A stretch of DNA of 64,000 nt from DAISKN01 sp963716925 (GTDB lineage Bacteria > Acidobacteriota > Vicinamibacteria > Marinacidobacterales > SMYC01), in assembly GCA_963716925.1 (NCBI GenBank), contig CAVQUX010000006.1, positions 496,001 to 560,000 on the forward strand. Direction: 5' to 3'. Positions 19,032 through 28,702 of this stretch are shown here, piece after piece (positions within the stretch are counted from its first letter, which is position 1; every line of letters starts with the position of its first letter). Made by a program: the position numbers and the translations under genes. The notes beneath the pieces are model-generated. The model was given only the letters and a program-made list of their open reading frames with translations. It had not been told where the DNA came from and ran no database searches.

Positions 19032-19036
19032 GGAGC

Positions 19037-19621
19037 GTGAGCAAGGGAGAAGAGACGAAGGCGGCCATCCTCGACCGGGCCGTGGATCTCGCGAGCCGCA
19101 TCGGTCTCGAGGGCCTGAGCATCGGAGGTCTCGCGGGCGAGACCGGCCTTTCGAAGAGCGGCCTCTTCTCCCATTTCGATTCCAAGCAGAATCTGCAGCT
19201 CGAGGTCCTTCGCACTTCTGCGGAACGCTTCGTTTCCGCGGTCGTTGCGCCGGCTCTGAAGAAGCCGCGCGGGATTGCGCGCATCCGGGCGCTCTTCGAG
19301 AACTGGTTCTCCTGGACGCGCTCCATGCCCGGCGGCTGCTTCTTCGTCGCGGCCGCCAACGAGCTCGACGACCGGCCCGGCCCGCTGCGGGAGCAGCTCG
19401 TCGCCTACCAGCGCGACTGGGTGGGCGCCCTCGCCACGGCGGCGCGAATCGCCGTCGAAGAGCGTCAGTTCCGCCCTGATCTCGACGTCGCCCAGTTCGC
19501 CTACGACTTTTACTCGAATCTCCTCGCCTACCATCACTTCAGCCGGCTCATGTCCGACAAGGATGCCGAAGCTCGAGCCCGTGACAGTTTCGAGCGGCTC
19601 CTCGAAGCTTCGCGAGCGTGA
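19037..19621 (+). CDS. TetR/AcrR-family transcriptional regulator
   Basis: 194 residues, GTG start. The N-terminal helix-turn-helix is at about 25-50 (LSIGGLAGETGLSKSGLFSHF) and the ligand-binding helical domain at about 80-190. The motif SMPGGCFFVAAANELDDRPGP is typical of the TetR C-terminal domain found in YcdC/RutR-like and related members. The gene sits 18 bases ahead of an alpha/beta hydrolase and 10 bases after the palindromic promoter, so autoregulation and control of the hydrolase are likely. Ligand unknown. Confidence 0.92.
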   Translation: MSKGEETKAAILDRAVDLASRIGLEGLSIGGLAGETGLSKSGLFSHFDSKQNLQLEVLRTSAERFVSAVVAPALKKPRGIARIRALFENWFSWTRSMPGGCFFVAAANELDDRPGPLREQLVAYQRDWVGALATAARIAVEERQFRPDLDVAQFAYDFYSNLLAYHHFSRLMSDKDAEARARDSFERLLEASRA

Positions 19622-19639
19622 GAGCGTAAGGAAGGACCC

Positions 19640-20602
19640 ATGCCCGAGTCCCTTGCCCGCATGAAAAGCACGAACGTTCGTTTCCCCGCGATTCCCCTGT
19701 TGCGCGGTCTCGCTTCGCTCTCCCCTTCGCTCGGAGCGCGTGTTCTGGAGACCGTCTTCCTTTCCCCGCGCCGCCACCCCGTCCCGCAGCGCGAACAGGC
19801 CTGGCTCGAAACCTCCGAGAACACGGCCTTCGAGAGCCGAGGCCGCCGTCTCGCCGCCTGGTCCTGGGGATCTTCCGGACCCGCCGTTCTTCTCGTGCAT
19901 GGATGGGAGGGTCGAGGAGCACAGCTCGGGGCGTTCGTCGAGCCCCTCCTCTCGGAGGGATTTCGCGTCGTCACGTTCGACGGCCCGGGACACGGGATCT
20001 CGGGAGGAAACCGTTCCTCGCTCATCGAGATGGGAGCGGCGGTTCTCGACGCCGCGCGGAAGCTCGGACCCTTTCATGGCGCCGTCGCCCATTCGGCGGG
20101 TGCGGCGGCGACGACGCTGGCACTCAGTGACGGCGCTTCGATCGACCGAATGGTCTACGTGGCGCCGCCGGCCGACTTGGGCGAGTTCCTCGGCCGGGTC
20201 GCGGCCGCTCTCGAGCTGCCCGCCGGCGTGATTCCGATCGCGCGGCGGCGCATCGCGGAGAGGTTCGGGTTCCGATGGGACGCCATCGCCCATTTCCATC
20301 TCGCTCAGTCGATGACGGCGCCGCTCCTGGTGATCCACGACTGCGACGACCGCGAGATCGAGGTCGACAACGGCGTCCGCCTCGCTTCCCTCTGGCGCGG
20401 GAGCCGGCTCGAGGTCACTTCCGGCCTCGGTCACCGAAGGATTCTCCGGGAGGAACGGGTCGTTTCCCGGGCCGTCGGTTTTCTCGCGGCCGATAGGGCC
20501 GACTCTTACGCGGAAATCGTGGGAACGGCGCCCGTTTCCTCGGACCCTTCTTCCGCGGACGCCAGCACCACGCGGTCCCTGCCTCCGCTCTTGGCGCGGT
20601 AG
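19640..20602 (+). CDS. Alpha/beta hydrolase under TetR control
   Basis: 320 residues. A GGAAGGA ribosome binding site precedes the ATG. The fold is recognisable from LLVHGWEGRGAQ (oxyanion region, about 90-101), VTFDGPGHG (about 115-123) and the nucleophile loop VAHSAGA (about 150), where AHSAG replaces the usual GxSxG. Candidate acid and base are the aspartate in HDCDDREI and the histidine in GLGHRRI. The last about 30 residues extend beyond the fold and overlap the convergent diguanylate cyclase gene by 97 bases. With a TetR gene just upstream, it may act on the ligand that relieves repression. Confidence 0.87.
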   Translation: MPESLARMKSTNVRFPAIPLLRGLASLSPSLGARVLETVFLSPRRHPVPQREQAWLETSENTAFESRGRRLAAWSWGSSGPAVLLVHGWEGRGAQLGAFVEPLLSEGFRVVTFDGPGHGISGGNRSSLIEMGAAVLDAARKLGPFHGAVAHSAGAAATTLALSDGASIDRMVYVAPPADLGEFLGRVAAALELPAGVIPIARRRIAERFGFRWDAIAHFHLAQSMTAPLLVIHDCDDREIEVDNGVRLASLWRGSRLEVTSGLGHRRILREERVVSRAVGFLAADRADSYAEIVGTAPVSSDPSSADASTTRSLPPLLAR

Positions 20603-21297
20603 AGCGCGCGATCGGCGGCGGAGTACAGCCGGTCGGGGTGGAGCTCGCGGATCGAGCGGGTGTCGGCGATTCCGATCGAGAGCGTGAGCGGAGGCAGATT
20701 GACCGCTACCCAGCTCGCCTCCATGCCGAGACTTCGCCGGACGCGCTCCGCGAGAGTTCTCGCCTCGAGCTCCGTAATATTGGGCGCGAGGACCGCGAAC
20801 TCGTCGCCGCCGAATCGAGCGGCGAGATCGGTGCTGCGGCAGGTTTTCTGGAGCGTTCGAGCGACGGCGCGGATGGCGTTGTCGCCCGCCTCGTGCCCTC
20901 TCCGATCGTTGACGCTCTTGAGCCCGTCGAGGTCGAGGAGCATCAGCGCCAGCGGGTGATTGTACCGATCGACGCGGGCGAGCTCTTCGCGAAGCCGTTT
21001 GTCGAGGAGGCGCCGATTCGCGAGACCCGTCAGGGAGTCCGTCAACGAGATTCTCTGCAGCAGGTCTTCGTTCGAGCCGATGATGTAGCCCAGGCCGAGG
21101 AACATGATGGCGGTCGAGACCGCGAGATAGCCGTACGTGAGGGCTCGCGTCTGGAGCTCCTCTCGGATCCAGCCCCAGCTCCCGAGGCCTCCTTCCGCGA
21201 GCCCCTGGAACAGGAGGAGCCCGGCCGGAGCTCCGAGGGCGAGCAAGAAGCCCAGAACCGGATAGAGCCGGCGCTTGGGAAGGGCTTCGACTTGCAT
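20506..21297 (-). CDS. Membrane-anchored diguanylate cyclase (GGDEF)
   Basis: 263 residues. Two hydrophobic segments, at about 12-30 and 52-74, anchor it in the inner membrane with almost no sensory domain. The GGDEF domain covers about 85-250, starting at DSLTGLANRRLLD, with the intact catalytic signature RFGGDEF. RSTD lies five residues ahead of it, which is the position and form of the product-inhibition I-site. It should make cyclic di-GMP from GTP under feedback control. Its 3' end overlaps the convergent hydrolase gene by 97 bases, an unusually long antisense overlap. Confidence 0.92.
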   Translation of the reverse strand: MQVEALPKRRLYPVLGFLLALGAPAGLLLFQGLAEGGLGSWGWIREELQTRALTYGYLAVSTAIMFLGLGYIIGSNEDLLQRISLTDSLTGLANRRLLDKRLREELARVDRYNHPLALMLLDLDGLKSVNDRRGHEAGDNAIRAVARTLQKTCRSTDLAARFGGDEFAVLAPNITELEARTLAERVRRSLGMEASWVAVNLPPLTLSIGIADTRSIRELHPDRLYSAADRALYRAKSGGRDRVVLASAEEGSEETGAVPTISA

Positions 21298-21413
21298 TTC
21301 GAAGAGACTCCACCCCCAGTCTATGAAGGCTTCCGCGGCAAATGCAAAGCCGGGAGGCCAGAAGGGCCAGAAGGGCCAAAAGAGAAAGACAGCTTATACT
21401 TGGAAGCTCAACG

Positions 21414-22397
21414 ATGACGCCCGGCCGCCTCCGTTCCGCCGCTTTCGCTCCGGCTACCGTCGCCAACCTGGCCTGCGGATTCGACGTTCTCGGACTCGCT
21501 CTCGAAGAGCCGGGCGACACCGTGACCGCAGAGCTCGCGGACGAGCCCGGCCTGGTCCTCTCGGAGATCACGGGCGACGGGGGCCGCCTCTCGCGCGAGC
21601 CCGAGAGGAACACCGCCACCGTCGCGGCGCTCAGAATCGTTGAGCGCGCTCCGCACGGAGAATCGCTCGGGATTCGCCTCGAGCTTCGAAAGGGGCTTCC
21701 GCTCGCAAGCGGGATGGGAAGCAGCGCCGCATCGGCCGTCGCCGCCGCCCTGGCGGTCAAAGACCTCCTTCGGTTGCCCCTGGGCTATCCGGAGCTGCTG
21801 GCCGCGGCCCTCGAAGGGGAGCGAGCGGTCGCCGGTGCCGGCCACGCGGACAATGCCGCCGCCTGCCTCTACGGGGGGCTGGTGCTGGTTCGCTCGACGG
21901 AGCCGCTCGACGTCGTCCGCCTTCCCCTTCCCTCCGGCCTGAGCGTCGCCGTCCTGCGCCCGCATCTGGAGATGAACACGAAGGAATCGCGAAGCCTCCT
22001 GGGAGACCGGGTGCTCCTGAAGGACGCCGTTCGGCAGTGGGCGAACGTGGGAGGCCTCGTCGCCGGACTCTACTCGGGCGATCTCGACCTCGTCTCGCGG
22101 TCCCTCGTCGACTTCGTGGCCGAGCCCGTCCGCGCCCGTCAGGTACCGGGGTTCTCCGAGGTCAAGCGCGCGGCGATCGCGGCCGGCGCACTCGGATCGA
22201 GTCTCTCGGGCTCGGGTCCCTCGATCTTCGCACTGTGCCGCGATCTCGAAAGCGCTTCCTCAGTCTCCCGCAAGATGGCGGAAGCCTTCGCGGACGCCGC
22301 CCGCCTCGAGTGGGACCTCCACGTGTCGAAGGTGAGTCCGCGAGGCGCGAGGGTCATCGTCGAGCGCGGTGAAAGGGAAGCGGCTTGCGCTACCTGA
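21414..22397 (+). CDS. thrB: Homoserine kinase
   Basis: A 327-residue GHMP-family kinase that phosphorylates L-homoserine with ATP, the penultimate step of threonine synthesis. I start it at 21414 (MTPGRLRSAAFAPATVANL). The frame is open to 21342 but begins with low-complexity repeats of gccagaagg. The N-terminal ATVANLACGFDVLGLAL block, the ATP-binding loop LASGMGSSAASAVAAALAV at about 97-115, and the C-terminal GSSLSGSGPSIFALC motif are all characteristic. Its stop overlaps the start of threonine synthase by 13 bases, so the two are translationally coupled. Confidence 0.95.
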   Translation: MTPGRLRSAAFAPATVANLACGFDVLGLALEEPGDTVTAELADEPGLVLSEITGDGGRLSREPERNTATVAALRIVERAPHGESLGIRLELRKGLPLASGMGSSAASAVAAALAVKDLLRLPLGYPELLAAALEGERAVAGAGHADNAAACLYGGLVLVRSTEPLDVVRLPLPSGLSVAVLRPHLEMNTKESRSLLGDRVLLKDAVRQWANVGGLVAGLYSGDLDLVSRSLVDFVAEPVRARQVPGFSEVKRAAIAAGALGSSLSGSGPSIFALCRDLESASSVSRKMAEAFADAARLEWDLHVSKVSPRGARVIVERGEREAACAT

Positions 22398-23667
22398 GCA
22401 CCCGCGGAGCTTCCCCGTCCGTCTCGCTGGAAGAAGCGCTCTTCGCCGGCCCGGCGCCCGACGGCGGTCTCTACGTACCCGAGAGTCTTCCCTCGATCGA
22501 GCCGCCGTCCAGGGGCGCGCCCCTCGCCGACACCGCCTGCCGGGTCGCGAGCGCTCTTTTCGGAGAGGACGTGCCTGCCTCGGCACTCGAGACCATCGTG
22601 CGCGAGAGTCTCGACTTCCCCATTCCCCTGGTCCCGGTGGAAGAAGGAATCCAGAGCCTCGAGCTCTTCCATGGACCGACGCTCGCGTTCAAGGACGTCG
22701 GCGCGCGTTTCATGGCCCGTCTCATGCTTCATTTCTTGAGGCGACGCGGTCGGCCGGTGACGGTGCTCGTCGCCACCTCCGGCGACACCGGAAGCGCCGT
22801 GGCCTCGGCGTTCCAGCGCCTCGAGGGCATCGAAGTCGTCGTTCTCTTCCCCCGGGGGAAAGTGAGCGCCCTGCAGCAGAAGCTCTTCACCACCCTCGGA
22901 GGGAACGTCTCCGCGCTCGGCGTCGAAGGGAATTTCGACGACTGCCAGCGGATGGTGAAGCAGGCCTTCGCTGATCCCGATCGGCCCGAGGGTCGATCCC
23001 TGGTGTCGGCGAACTCGATCAACGTGGGCCGTCTCCTTCCCCAGACGTTCTACTACTTCCACATCTCGGCCCAGGTCGAAGCCGGACGGCCCCTTCTGGT
23101 CGCGACGCCGAGCGGGAACTTCGGAAACCTCACCGCCGGCCTCTTCGCCAAGCGCATGGGCTTTCGCGTCGACCGATTCGTCGCCGCGACCAACGTCAAC
23201 GACGTCGTCCCCGAGCACCTCGCGGGGGGCGCCTACCGGCCTCGCCCTTCGATAGCCACGCTCTCGAACGCGATGGACGTGGGGATCCGAGCAATTGGGC
23301 GCGCATCCAATGGCTCTACCGCAGCTCCCTCGAGGAGATACGCCGCGACCTGCTCGGAAGCGCCCACGACGACGAAGAGACCGTGGCAGCGATGCGCGAG
23401 GTCCATCGGCGAACGGGCTACGTCCTCGATCCACACTCGGCGGTGGCCTATCTGGGCGCCCTCCACGGCAGGAGCACCCGGCGAGACCGCCCCGTTGCCG
23501 TTTTTCTCTCGACGGCGCATCCGGCGAAGTTTCGTGAGACGGTTGCGGAAGCGATCGAGTCGGAGCTCGAGCTTCCTCGCGCGCTCGCCGAAGCTCTCGA
23601 GCGGCAGGAGCATTTTCTTCCCATTCCCGCGGAATACGGAGCTCTCAAGGAGTACCTCGCGCGATGA
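22385..23667 (+). CDS. thrC: Threonine synthase, split by a single-base deletion
   Basis: A PLP enzyme converting O-phosphohomoserine to threonine. TTG start at 22385. The PLP lysine lies in GPTLAFKDVGARFM, and ATSGDTGSAVASAF and TPSGNFGNL are conserved binding loops. The frame breaks at 23281-23284: GGGG is present where GGGGG would keep the frame. Restoring one base gives SNAMDVGDPSNWARIQWLY and then a continuous C-terminus ending at 23667, for 427 residues, a normal length. Because the gene is biosynthetic and otherwise perfect, a homopolymer assembly error is more likely than true loss. The stop overlaps the next ATG. Confidence 0.88.
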
Positions 23668-25058
23668 CTCACTTCCTCTCCTTTCACGGCGGCGCCGGAA
23701 CCGTCACCGGGTCGAGGTTCCTGGTGGAGACCGGGAACACGCGCTTCCTCGTGGACGCCGGACTCTTTCAGGGGTTGAAGAAGCTGCGGGAGATGAACTG
23801 GGCTAAGCTCCGGTTCGATCCCGCTTCGCTCGACTTCATCCTCCTCACCCACGCCCACATCGATCACGCGGGCTTCCTCCCGCGCCTCACCCAGATGGGT
23901 TTCCGCGGTCCGATACACGCAACCGGCGCGAGCCTGGATCTCGCGAGGCTCCTCCTCATGGACGCCGCCAAGATCCAGGAGGAAGACGCGGCGTTCGCGA
24001 ATCGCAAGGGCTTCAGCAAGCACCATCCCGCGCTTCCGCTCTACACCTCGGAGGACGCCGCACGGGCGATATCTCTCATGGAGCCGCTCTCGTACGGTGA
24101 CTGGATCGAGCCCGCCCCGGGGGTTCGAGCCGCGTTCAGGAACGCCGGCCACATCCTCGGAGCCGCGATGATCGAGGTTCGGATCCGAACGAAAGGCGGC
24201 GAGATTCCCATCGTGTTCAGCGGGGACGTGGGACGCTACGGCGTCCCGCTGCACTCCGACCCCGACCCCCTCCCGGAATGCGACCTGCTGGTGATGGAAG
24301 CGACCTATGGAGACCGGGAGCACGACCCCAAGCCCATGAGCGATCAGATCCGGGACGCGGTACTGACCGCCATCGAACGGCGGGGAACGGTCCTGATTCC
24401 TGCGTTCGCCGTGGGGCGCGCTCAACTGGTGATGCTTCTCCTTCGCCGGCTCGTCCACGCCGGTGAGATCCCCGAGATCCCGATCCATGTCGACAGTCCC
24501 ATGGCGGTGGACGCGACCCGGATCTACGGCCAGCACGTTCGCGATCTGAGCCTCGACGCGGCGGGCGACGAGGACGGCTTCGGCCGCCTGGTTCCGAGAA
24601 ACGTCCAGTTCCACCGGACCGTCGAGGAGTCCAAGAGCCTGAACTTCCTCCCGGGACCGCGCATCATCATCTCCGCGAGCGGCATGCTCACCTCGGGACG
24701 GGTTCTCCATCATTTGAAGCGGCTCCTCCCGGACGAGAAGAATCTGATCCTGCTCGTGGGATTTCAGGCGGCCGGCACGCGAGGCCGAGCGATGATGGAG
24801 GGAGCGCGGACGATTCGAGTGCACGGCGAGGACGTTCCCGTACGGGCGGCGTTCCTCCCTATCGGAGGTCTGTCCGCCCACGCCGATCGCACCGAGCTCC
24901 TTCGATGGGTTCGATCTCAGCCGAAACCGCCGAGAAGGATATTCGTCACCCACGCCGAGGAGAAAGCATCGCACGCCTTCGCGCAGGTGCTTTCGAGCGA
25001 ATTCGGAGTGCGGACGATAGAGCCGGAGCTTTTCCAGCGTTTCGATCTCGAAGCCTAG
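23664..25058 (+). CDS. MBL-fold/beta-CASP RNA-processing exonuclease
   Basis: 464 residues, complete. The metallo-beta-lactamase domain has the zinc motif THAHIDHAG at about 62-70 and an RNAGHILGAAMIE histidine strand. The beta-CASP insertion follows (ATYGDREHD, DSPMAVDATRIY). The C-terminal RMMBL element has SAHADRTELLRW, with HAEEKASHAF after it. Domain order matches bacterial CPSF73/YSH1-like nucleases, so an RNA endo- or exonuclease role is likely. ATGA overlap with thrC indicates co-transcription. Confidence 0.93.
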   Translation: MTHFLSFHGGAGTVTGSRFLVETGNTRFLVDAGLFQGLKKLREMNWAKLRFDPASLDFILLTHAHIDHAGFLPRLTQMGFRGPIHATGASLDLARLLLMDAAKIQEEDAAFANRKGFSKHHPALPLYTSEDAARAISLMEPLSYGDWIEPAPGVRAAFRNAGHILGAAMIEVRIRTKGGEIPIVFSGDVGRYGVPLHSDPDPLPECDLLVMEATYGDREHDPKPMSDQIRDAVLTAIERRGTVLIPAFAVGRAQLVMLLLRRLVHAGEIPEIPIHVDSPMAVDATRIYGQHVRDLSLDAAGDEDGFGRLVPRNVQFHRTVEESKSLNFLPGPRIIISASGMLTSGRVLHHLKRLLPDEKNLILLVGFQAAGTRGRAMMEGARTIRVHGEDVPVRAAFLPIGGLSAHADRTELLRWVRSQPKPPRRIFVTHAEEKASHAFAQVLSSEFGVRTIEPELFQRFDLEA

Positions 25059-25063
25059 CGGAC

Positions 25064-25963
25064 TCAGGGGCGGAACTTCACCCCGAACAGGATCCGGAAG
25101 AAGCCCGGGTCGATCGAGATCGGCGGGAGCTCGAGGTACCCGTCGATCGAAGACACCGGCACACTCACGACGTTCTCCGAGACTACCTCCGTGAGCGTCA
25201 CCGGCGCCTCGGTTCGAGGCGCCCAGAGAAGACGGCCGTCCGCGAAAATCGCGGCGCGGGCGCCGAGCGCGAAGTCGACGCTTGCCCCCACGTTGAACCC
25301 GAGAGCGTCGGCCGTCGAGGTGGAATAGGACATCTCGTAGAGCTCGGTGAAGAGGACCGCGTGGCCGCCGAGCCAGCCGGCGAGCGCTCCGAGCCGCTCC
25401 GCCTCGGCGTCGAAACGGAAGTAGGTGAGGCCTCCTGAAACGCCCCCGGAGACCGCTCCGGAAGCGCCGAAGCGCGCCGCCAGGTTGAAGCTCAAAGCCA
25501 GCTCGTTCAGGCGGCCTTCGGTATCGGAAGCCTCGAACGAGAACGACGCTTGCCGCACCACGGGCTCTGACGAAGGAAAGTTGATGGAATCCCACACCAG
25601 GTCCACTTCGTGAGGAGAGTTCTCCCCCGCGACGTCGACGTTCGCTCTGTCCAGCAGGAACTGAAAACCCAGGACGCGGTGCGGATAGACGTTGACGCCG
25701 AAGCCGAACCCGGGACTCACCTCACCATGGAGCGCGAGCGACTGGCGGGCCTCGCTCCGCGGGTCGGGGGTGACGAAGAGCTGATTGATTCCCGTGACCT
25801 CCGAGGGGACATAGGCGGCGTCGTACGACGTGTCGAGGGCCGGTAGGAAGAAGCCGAAGCCGCCGAATATCTCGACGTCGGCCGAGGCGGCGAAGGCATC
25901 CGAGGCCCTGGTCGAGATCGAGAGCCCGATGAGCGCGACGAGAATGACGTTATATCGGAGCAC
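25064..25963 (-). CDS. Predicted outer-membrane beta-barrel protein
   Basis: 299 residues with a signal peptide (VILVALIGLSISTRASDAFA). The mature part alternates hydrophobic and polar residues in about eight to ten strands with glycine/aromatic girdles, for example GFGFGVNVYPHRVLGFQFLL and GGLTYFRFDAEA, and ends in a final strand FFRILFGVKFRP, consistent with a small barrel. No family is recognised with certainty. It lies 3 bases downstream of the VWA gene, so the two are likely co-expressed in the envelope. It converges with the nuclease gene, 5 bases away. Confidence 0.7.
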   Translation of the reverse strand: MLRYNVILVALIGLSISTRASDAFAASADVEIFGGFGFFLPALDTSYDAAYVPSEVTGINQLFVTPDPRSEARQSLALHGEVSPGFGFGVNVYPHRVLGFQFLLDRANVDVAGENSPHEVDLVWDSINFPSSEPVVRQASFSFEASDTEGRLNELALSFNLAARFGASGAVSGGVSGGLTYFRFDAEAERLGALAGWLGGHAVLFTELYEMSYSTSTADALGFNVGASVDFALGARAAIFADGRLLWAPRTEAPVTLTEVVSENVVSVPVSSIDGYLELPPISIDPGFFRILFGVKFRP

Positions 25964-25966
25964 GGC

Positions 25967-26923
25967 TCAGTCGGACGGCGGGCGAGTGTAATAGCCCTGT
26001 CGCGTGCGGACGAACAGGCCCGGCTTCTTCACCGTGACGTGAATATTGCGCCACCCGCCCGCTCCAGCGGCGAGGTTCGCGGGAGCATAGGCCAGCCGGT
26101 AATGGCGATGGAGATCCTGCTGGACTTCGGCGAAGGCTTTCTTCACGTCCTCCACCTTCTCCGGGAAGAACGGGCGCCCGCCCGTCGCCTCCGCGAGGGC
26201 CGTGAGGAACGGACGATTCACGCTCCCGGTTCCGTCGGCTCTCTTGCCCATGAATCCCACGGCGTAGATGGTCACCTCGGACTGCCTGGCGCCTTCGATG
26301 ACGTCATCGAGCGTGGCCCGGCTTCCCCTGTGCTCCGGGCCCGCATCGTCTCCATCCGTGAAAACCAGGAGTGACTTTCGCCCGTCGACGGTCCCGAGCT
26401 CCTGGAGCGCCACGAGAATGGCGTCGTAGAGTGCCGTTGTTCCCTCGGGTTTCATCGACTGCAGCATCTTGAGGTGAACAGCAATGTCGTCGGTATAGCC
26501 GACACCGAAACGAACCTCGTCGCTGAAAAGGCCGACCCGCGCCGTATCCCCCTCGCTCAGGTTCTGGGCGAAGAGGTAGGCCGCGGTCTGGATCGCGGTA
26601 AGGCTCGAACGGATGCTCGAGGAGGAATCCATCAGCAGAAGGGTCGTCACCGGCGTGAACTGGGCGGTGAAGAACGAGAGCTCCTGCGGCAGTCCGTCCT
26701 CCAGCACCTCGAAGCTTTCCCGGGACAGTCCGGGAACGAAACGTCCCTTCTTGTCGACGACGACGACGTCCAGGGTGACGGTCTCGACCGAGACCGCGAA
26801 CTGTAACCGGCCTTCGTCGACCGGGGGCGGCAGCGGAGTCTGCGCGGACGCGGGAACCGCGAGGAATGCCGCGGCAGCTCCGAAGAGCCCGACGAGCCCG
26901 TAAGATGCAGGAACTCTTCGCAT
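25967..26923 (-). CDS. Exported VWA-domain protein of the acidobacterial VWFA-related family
   Basis: 318 residues from the ATG at 26923; the longer frame from 26971 adds residues before the signal peptide. A secretion signal at 1-27 ends in VPASA. A short N-terminal beta domain (VTLDVVVVDKKGRFVPGL, then FEVLEDG) is the hallmark of the TIGR03436-type family. The von Willebrand A domain follows with a complete MIDAS: DSSSS, TTALYDA and FTDGDD. The C-terminus has HYRLAYAPANL and a basic strand RTRQGYYTRP. Probably periplasmic, metal-dependent protein binding. This family is a useful taxonomic marker. Confidence 0.93.
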   Translation of the reverse strand: MRRVPASYGLVGLFGAAAAFLAVPASAQTPLPPPVDEGRLQFAVSVETVTLDVVVVDKKGRFVPGLSRESFEVLEDGLPQELSFFTAQFTPVTTLLLMDSSSSIRSSLTAIQTAAYLFAQNLSEGDTARVGLFSDEVRFGVGYTDDIAVHLKMLQSMKPEGTTALYDAILVALQELGTVDGRKSLLVFTDGDDAGPEHRGSRATLDDVIEGARQSEVTIYAVGFMGKRADGTGSVNRPFLTALAEATGGRPFFPEKVEDVKKAFAEVQQDLHRHYRLAYAPANLAAGAGGWRNIHVTVKKPGLFVRTRQGYYTRPPSD

Positions 26924-27058
26924 TACTCGAGCTCCATTCTCGCCGTCGATGATAGCACGGCGGGATCGCACCCCGTCAGGGTGTTTTCCCCACGTCGTTC
27001 TGATGAGTTGGAGCGGTTCTTGCTTGAGAGATCAGCTTCCCAAACAAGGTGGTTCAAA

Positions 27059-28702
27059 TTGGCAAAGGACGTCGTCCAAGGCGACTCGAACGGACAGAAG
27101 CGCTTCTGGAGCATCCGGGCGAAGGTATTCGCGCTGGTGATCCTGGCGACGCTCCTCCCTACGTTCCTCGTGGGAACGTCCTCTTATTGGACGGCGCGCC
27201 GCACCCTCGGTGAGAAGCTCTCCGACCAGCTCAACATCAAAGCCTCTCTCGCCGCGGCCCGAATCACGGAGTGGCTGCAGGAGCGACGGCACGACGCGAT
27301 GGTTTTCGCGAGCTCGAGCATCGTCGTCGCCAACGTCGAGCGAGGGCAAGGCGAAGCACCCCCGGGGGGATCCCCCCTCATCCGCTCCTATCTGGAAGAG
27401 GTGCGAGGTCGCTTCCGCGCCTACTCCGTCCTGGCTGTCCTGGACTCGCGGAGGAGGCTCGTCGCCTCCGCCTCCGCTCTGCCGGTGGAGGATCTGGAGC
27501 ACCTCGAGGAACGGACGGCGGACGAGCTCGCCTTCCTGCACTGGGACGACGCCGGACGATCCAGGTTCTGGCTGCAGAGTCCGATCCTGGGCGCCCAGGG
27601 CAAGACCGTGGGTTTCCTGGTTCTAGCCTCTGATTTCGACTCCCTCCGCGAGGAGCTCGCGCAGCACTCGCCCGCGGACCGCCTGCATGTCACCTCGGGC
27701 GGACGCGTGGTGTTCGCCCATCCGGAGCCGGTCGCGGGCGAGAAGGCTCCGGAGCCCGTCCCCCGGGAGGGCTCGTTGACGGAATATCGGGACGCGAGCG
27801 GCGCCCGGATCCTCGCCGCGGCCCGCTCTATCGAGGCGTTCGAGGGCGTGCCGATGGTTCTCGTCGTGGCGAACGAGTGGAACGTCGCCTTCGCCGCGGT
27901 GAACGAGCTCGGCCGGAGCATCGTGCTGCTGAGCCTGCTCGTCGCCGTGGTGGTCATCGCCCTCGCCTATGGGTTGGTCGTAAGCCTGACCGATCCGCTG
28001 GAGAAGCTCACCGCGAGCGCCCGCGCCCTGTCGCGAGGCGACTACTCGCACGAGCTCCCGGTACGGACCCGAGACGAGATCGGGGATCTCACTCAGGTCT
28101 TCAACCAGATGACCTCGGCACTGAAGCGCAACCACGAAGGGTTGGAGCGGCTCTCGGCGACCGACGAGCTCACCAAGCTCGGAAACCGCCGCCAGTTCCG
28201 AAAGGCGCTCGACGAAGAGCTGGCGCGCGCGGAGAAGACCGGTGTGGGATTCGCCCTGGTTCTGATCGATCTCGACCACTTCAAGAGCTACAACGACCGG
28301 CTGGGGCACGTGCGCGGCGACGCGCTGCTGGAGAGGGTCGGGGCGTACCTGCTCGGGGCAACGGAGCAAGGGGCGATCGCCGCGCGTTACGGCGGCGAGG
28401 AGTTCGTCCTGATTCTTCCCAAGACCGGGATCGAAGAGGCGGCCGCCCGGGCGGAGTGGATTCGCGCGGGATTCTTCGAGGCCCACGGGGAAGAGGCGGA
28501 GGTTACGCTGAGTCTCGGCGTCGCCGCCTGGCCTCGCGACGGGCGCTCCGCGCTGGAGCTCATCGATGCCGCCGATCGGGCCCTGTACGACGCGAAGAAC
28601 GGAGGTCGAGACCGGGTCGCGGTGGCGGCGCCGATAACCCGCAAGGAGACCAAGCTCAGAGCCGCTTCCATCGAGCGCTATCAGCGAACGAGCCGCCGGT
28701 GA
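27059..28702 (+). CDS. Transmembrane diguanylate cyclase with periplasmic sensor, HAMP and GGDEF
   Basis: 547 residues from a TTG at 27059, preferred because AAGGTGG sits six bases upstream. The frame is open from a GTG at 26981, which would add 26 residues. TM1 (VFALVILATLLPTFLVG) is followed by about 230 periplasmic residues that look like a Cache-type sensor, then TM2 (IVLLSLLVAVVVIALAYGLV), a HAMP linker (ALSRGDYSHELPVRTRDEIG) and a GGDEF domain with RYGGEEF. No RxxD lies five residues ahead of GGEEF, so unlike the cyclase at 20.5 kb it appears free of the usual product inhibition. Confidence 0.92.
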   Translation: MAKDVVQGDSNGQKRFWSIRAKVFALVILATLLPTFLVGTSSYWTARRTLGEKLSDQLNIKASLAAARITEWLQERRHDAMVFASSSIVVANVERGQGEAPPGGSPLIRSYLEEVRGRFRAYSVLAVLDSRRRLVASASALPVEDLEHLEERTADELAFLHWDDAGRSRFWLQSPILGAQGKTVGFLVLASDFDSLREELAQHSPADRLHVTSGGRVVFAHPEPVAGEKAPEPVPREGSLTEYRDASGARILAAARSIEAFEGVPMVLVVANEWNVAFAAVNELGRSIVLLSLLVAVVVIALAYGLVVSLTDPLEKLTASARALSRGDYSHELPVRTRDEIGDLTQVFNQMTSALKRNHEGLERLSATDELTKLGNRRQFRKALDEELARAEKTGVGFALVLIDLDHFKSYNDRLGHVRGDALLERVGAYLLGATEQGAIAARYGGEEFVLILPKTGIEEAAARAEWIRAGFFEAHGEEAEVTLSLGVAAWPRDGRSALELIDAADRALYDAKNGGRDRVAVAAPITRKETKLRAASIERYQRTSRR

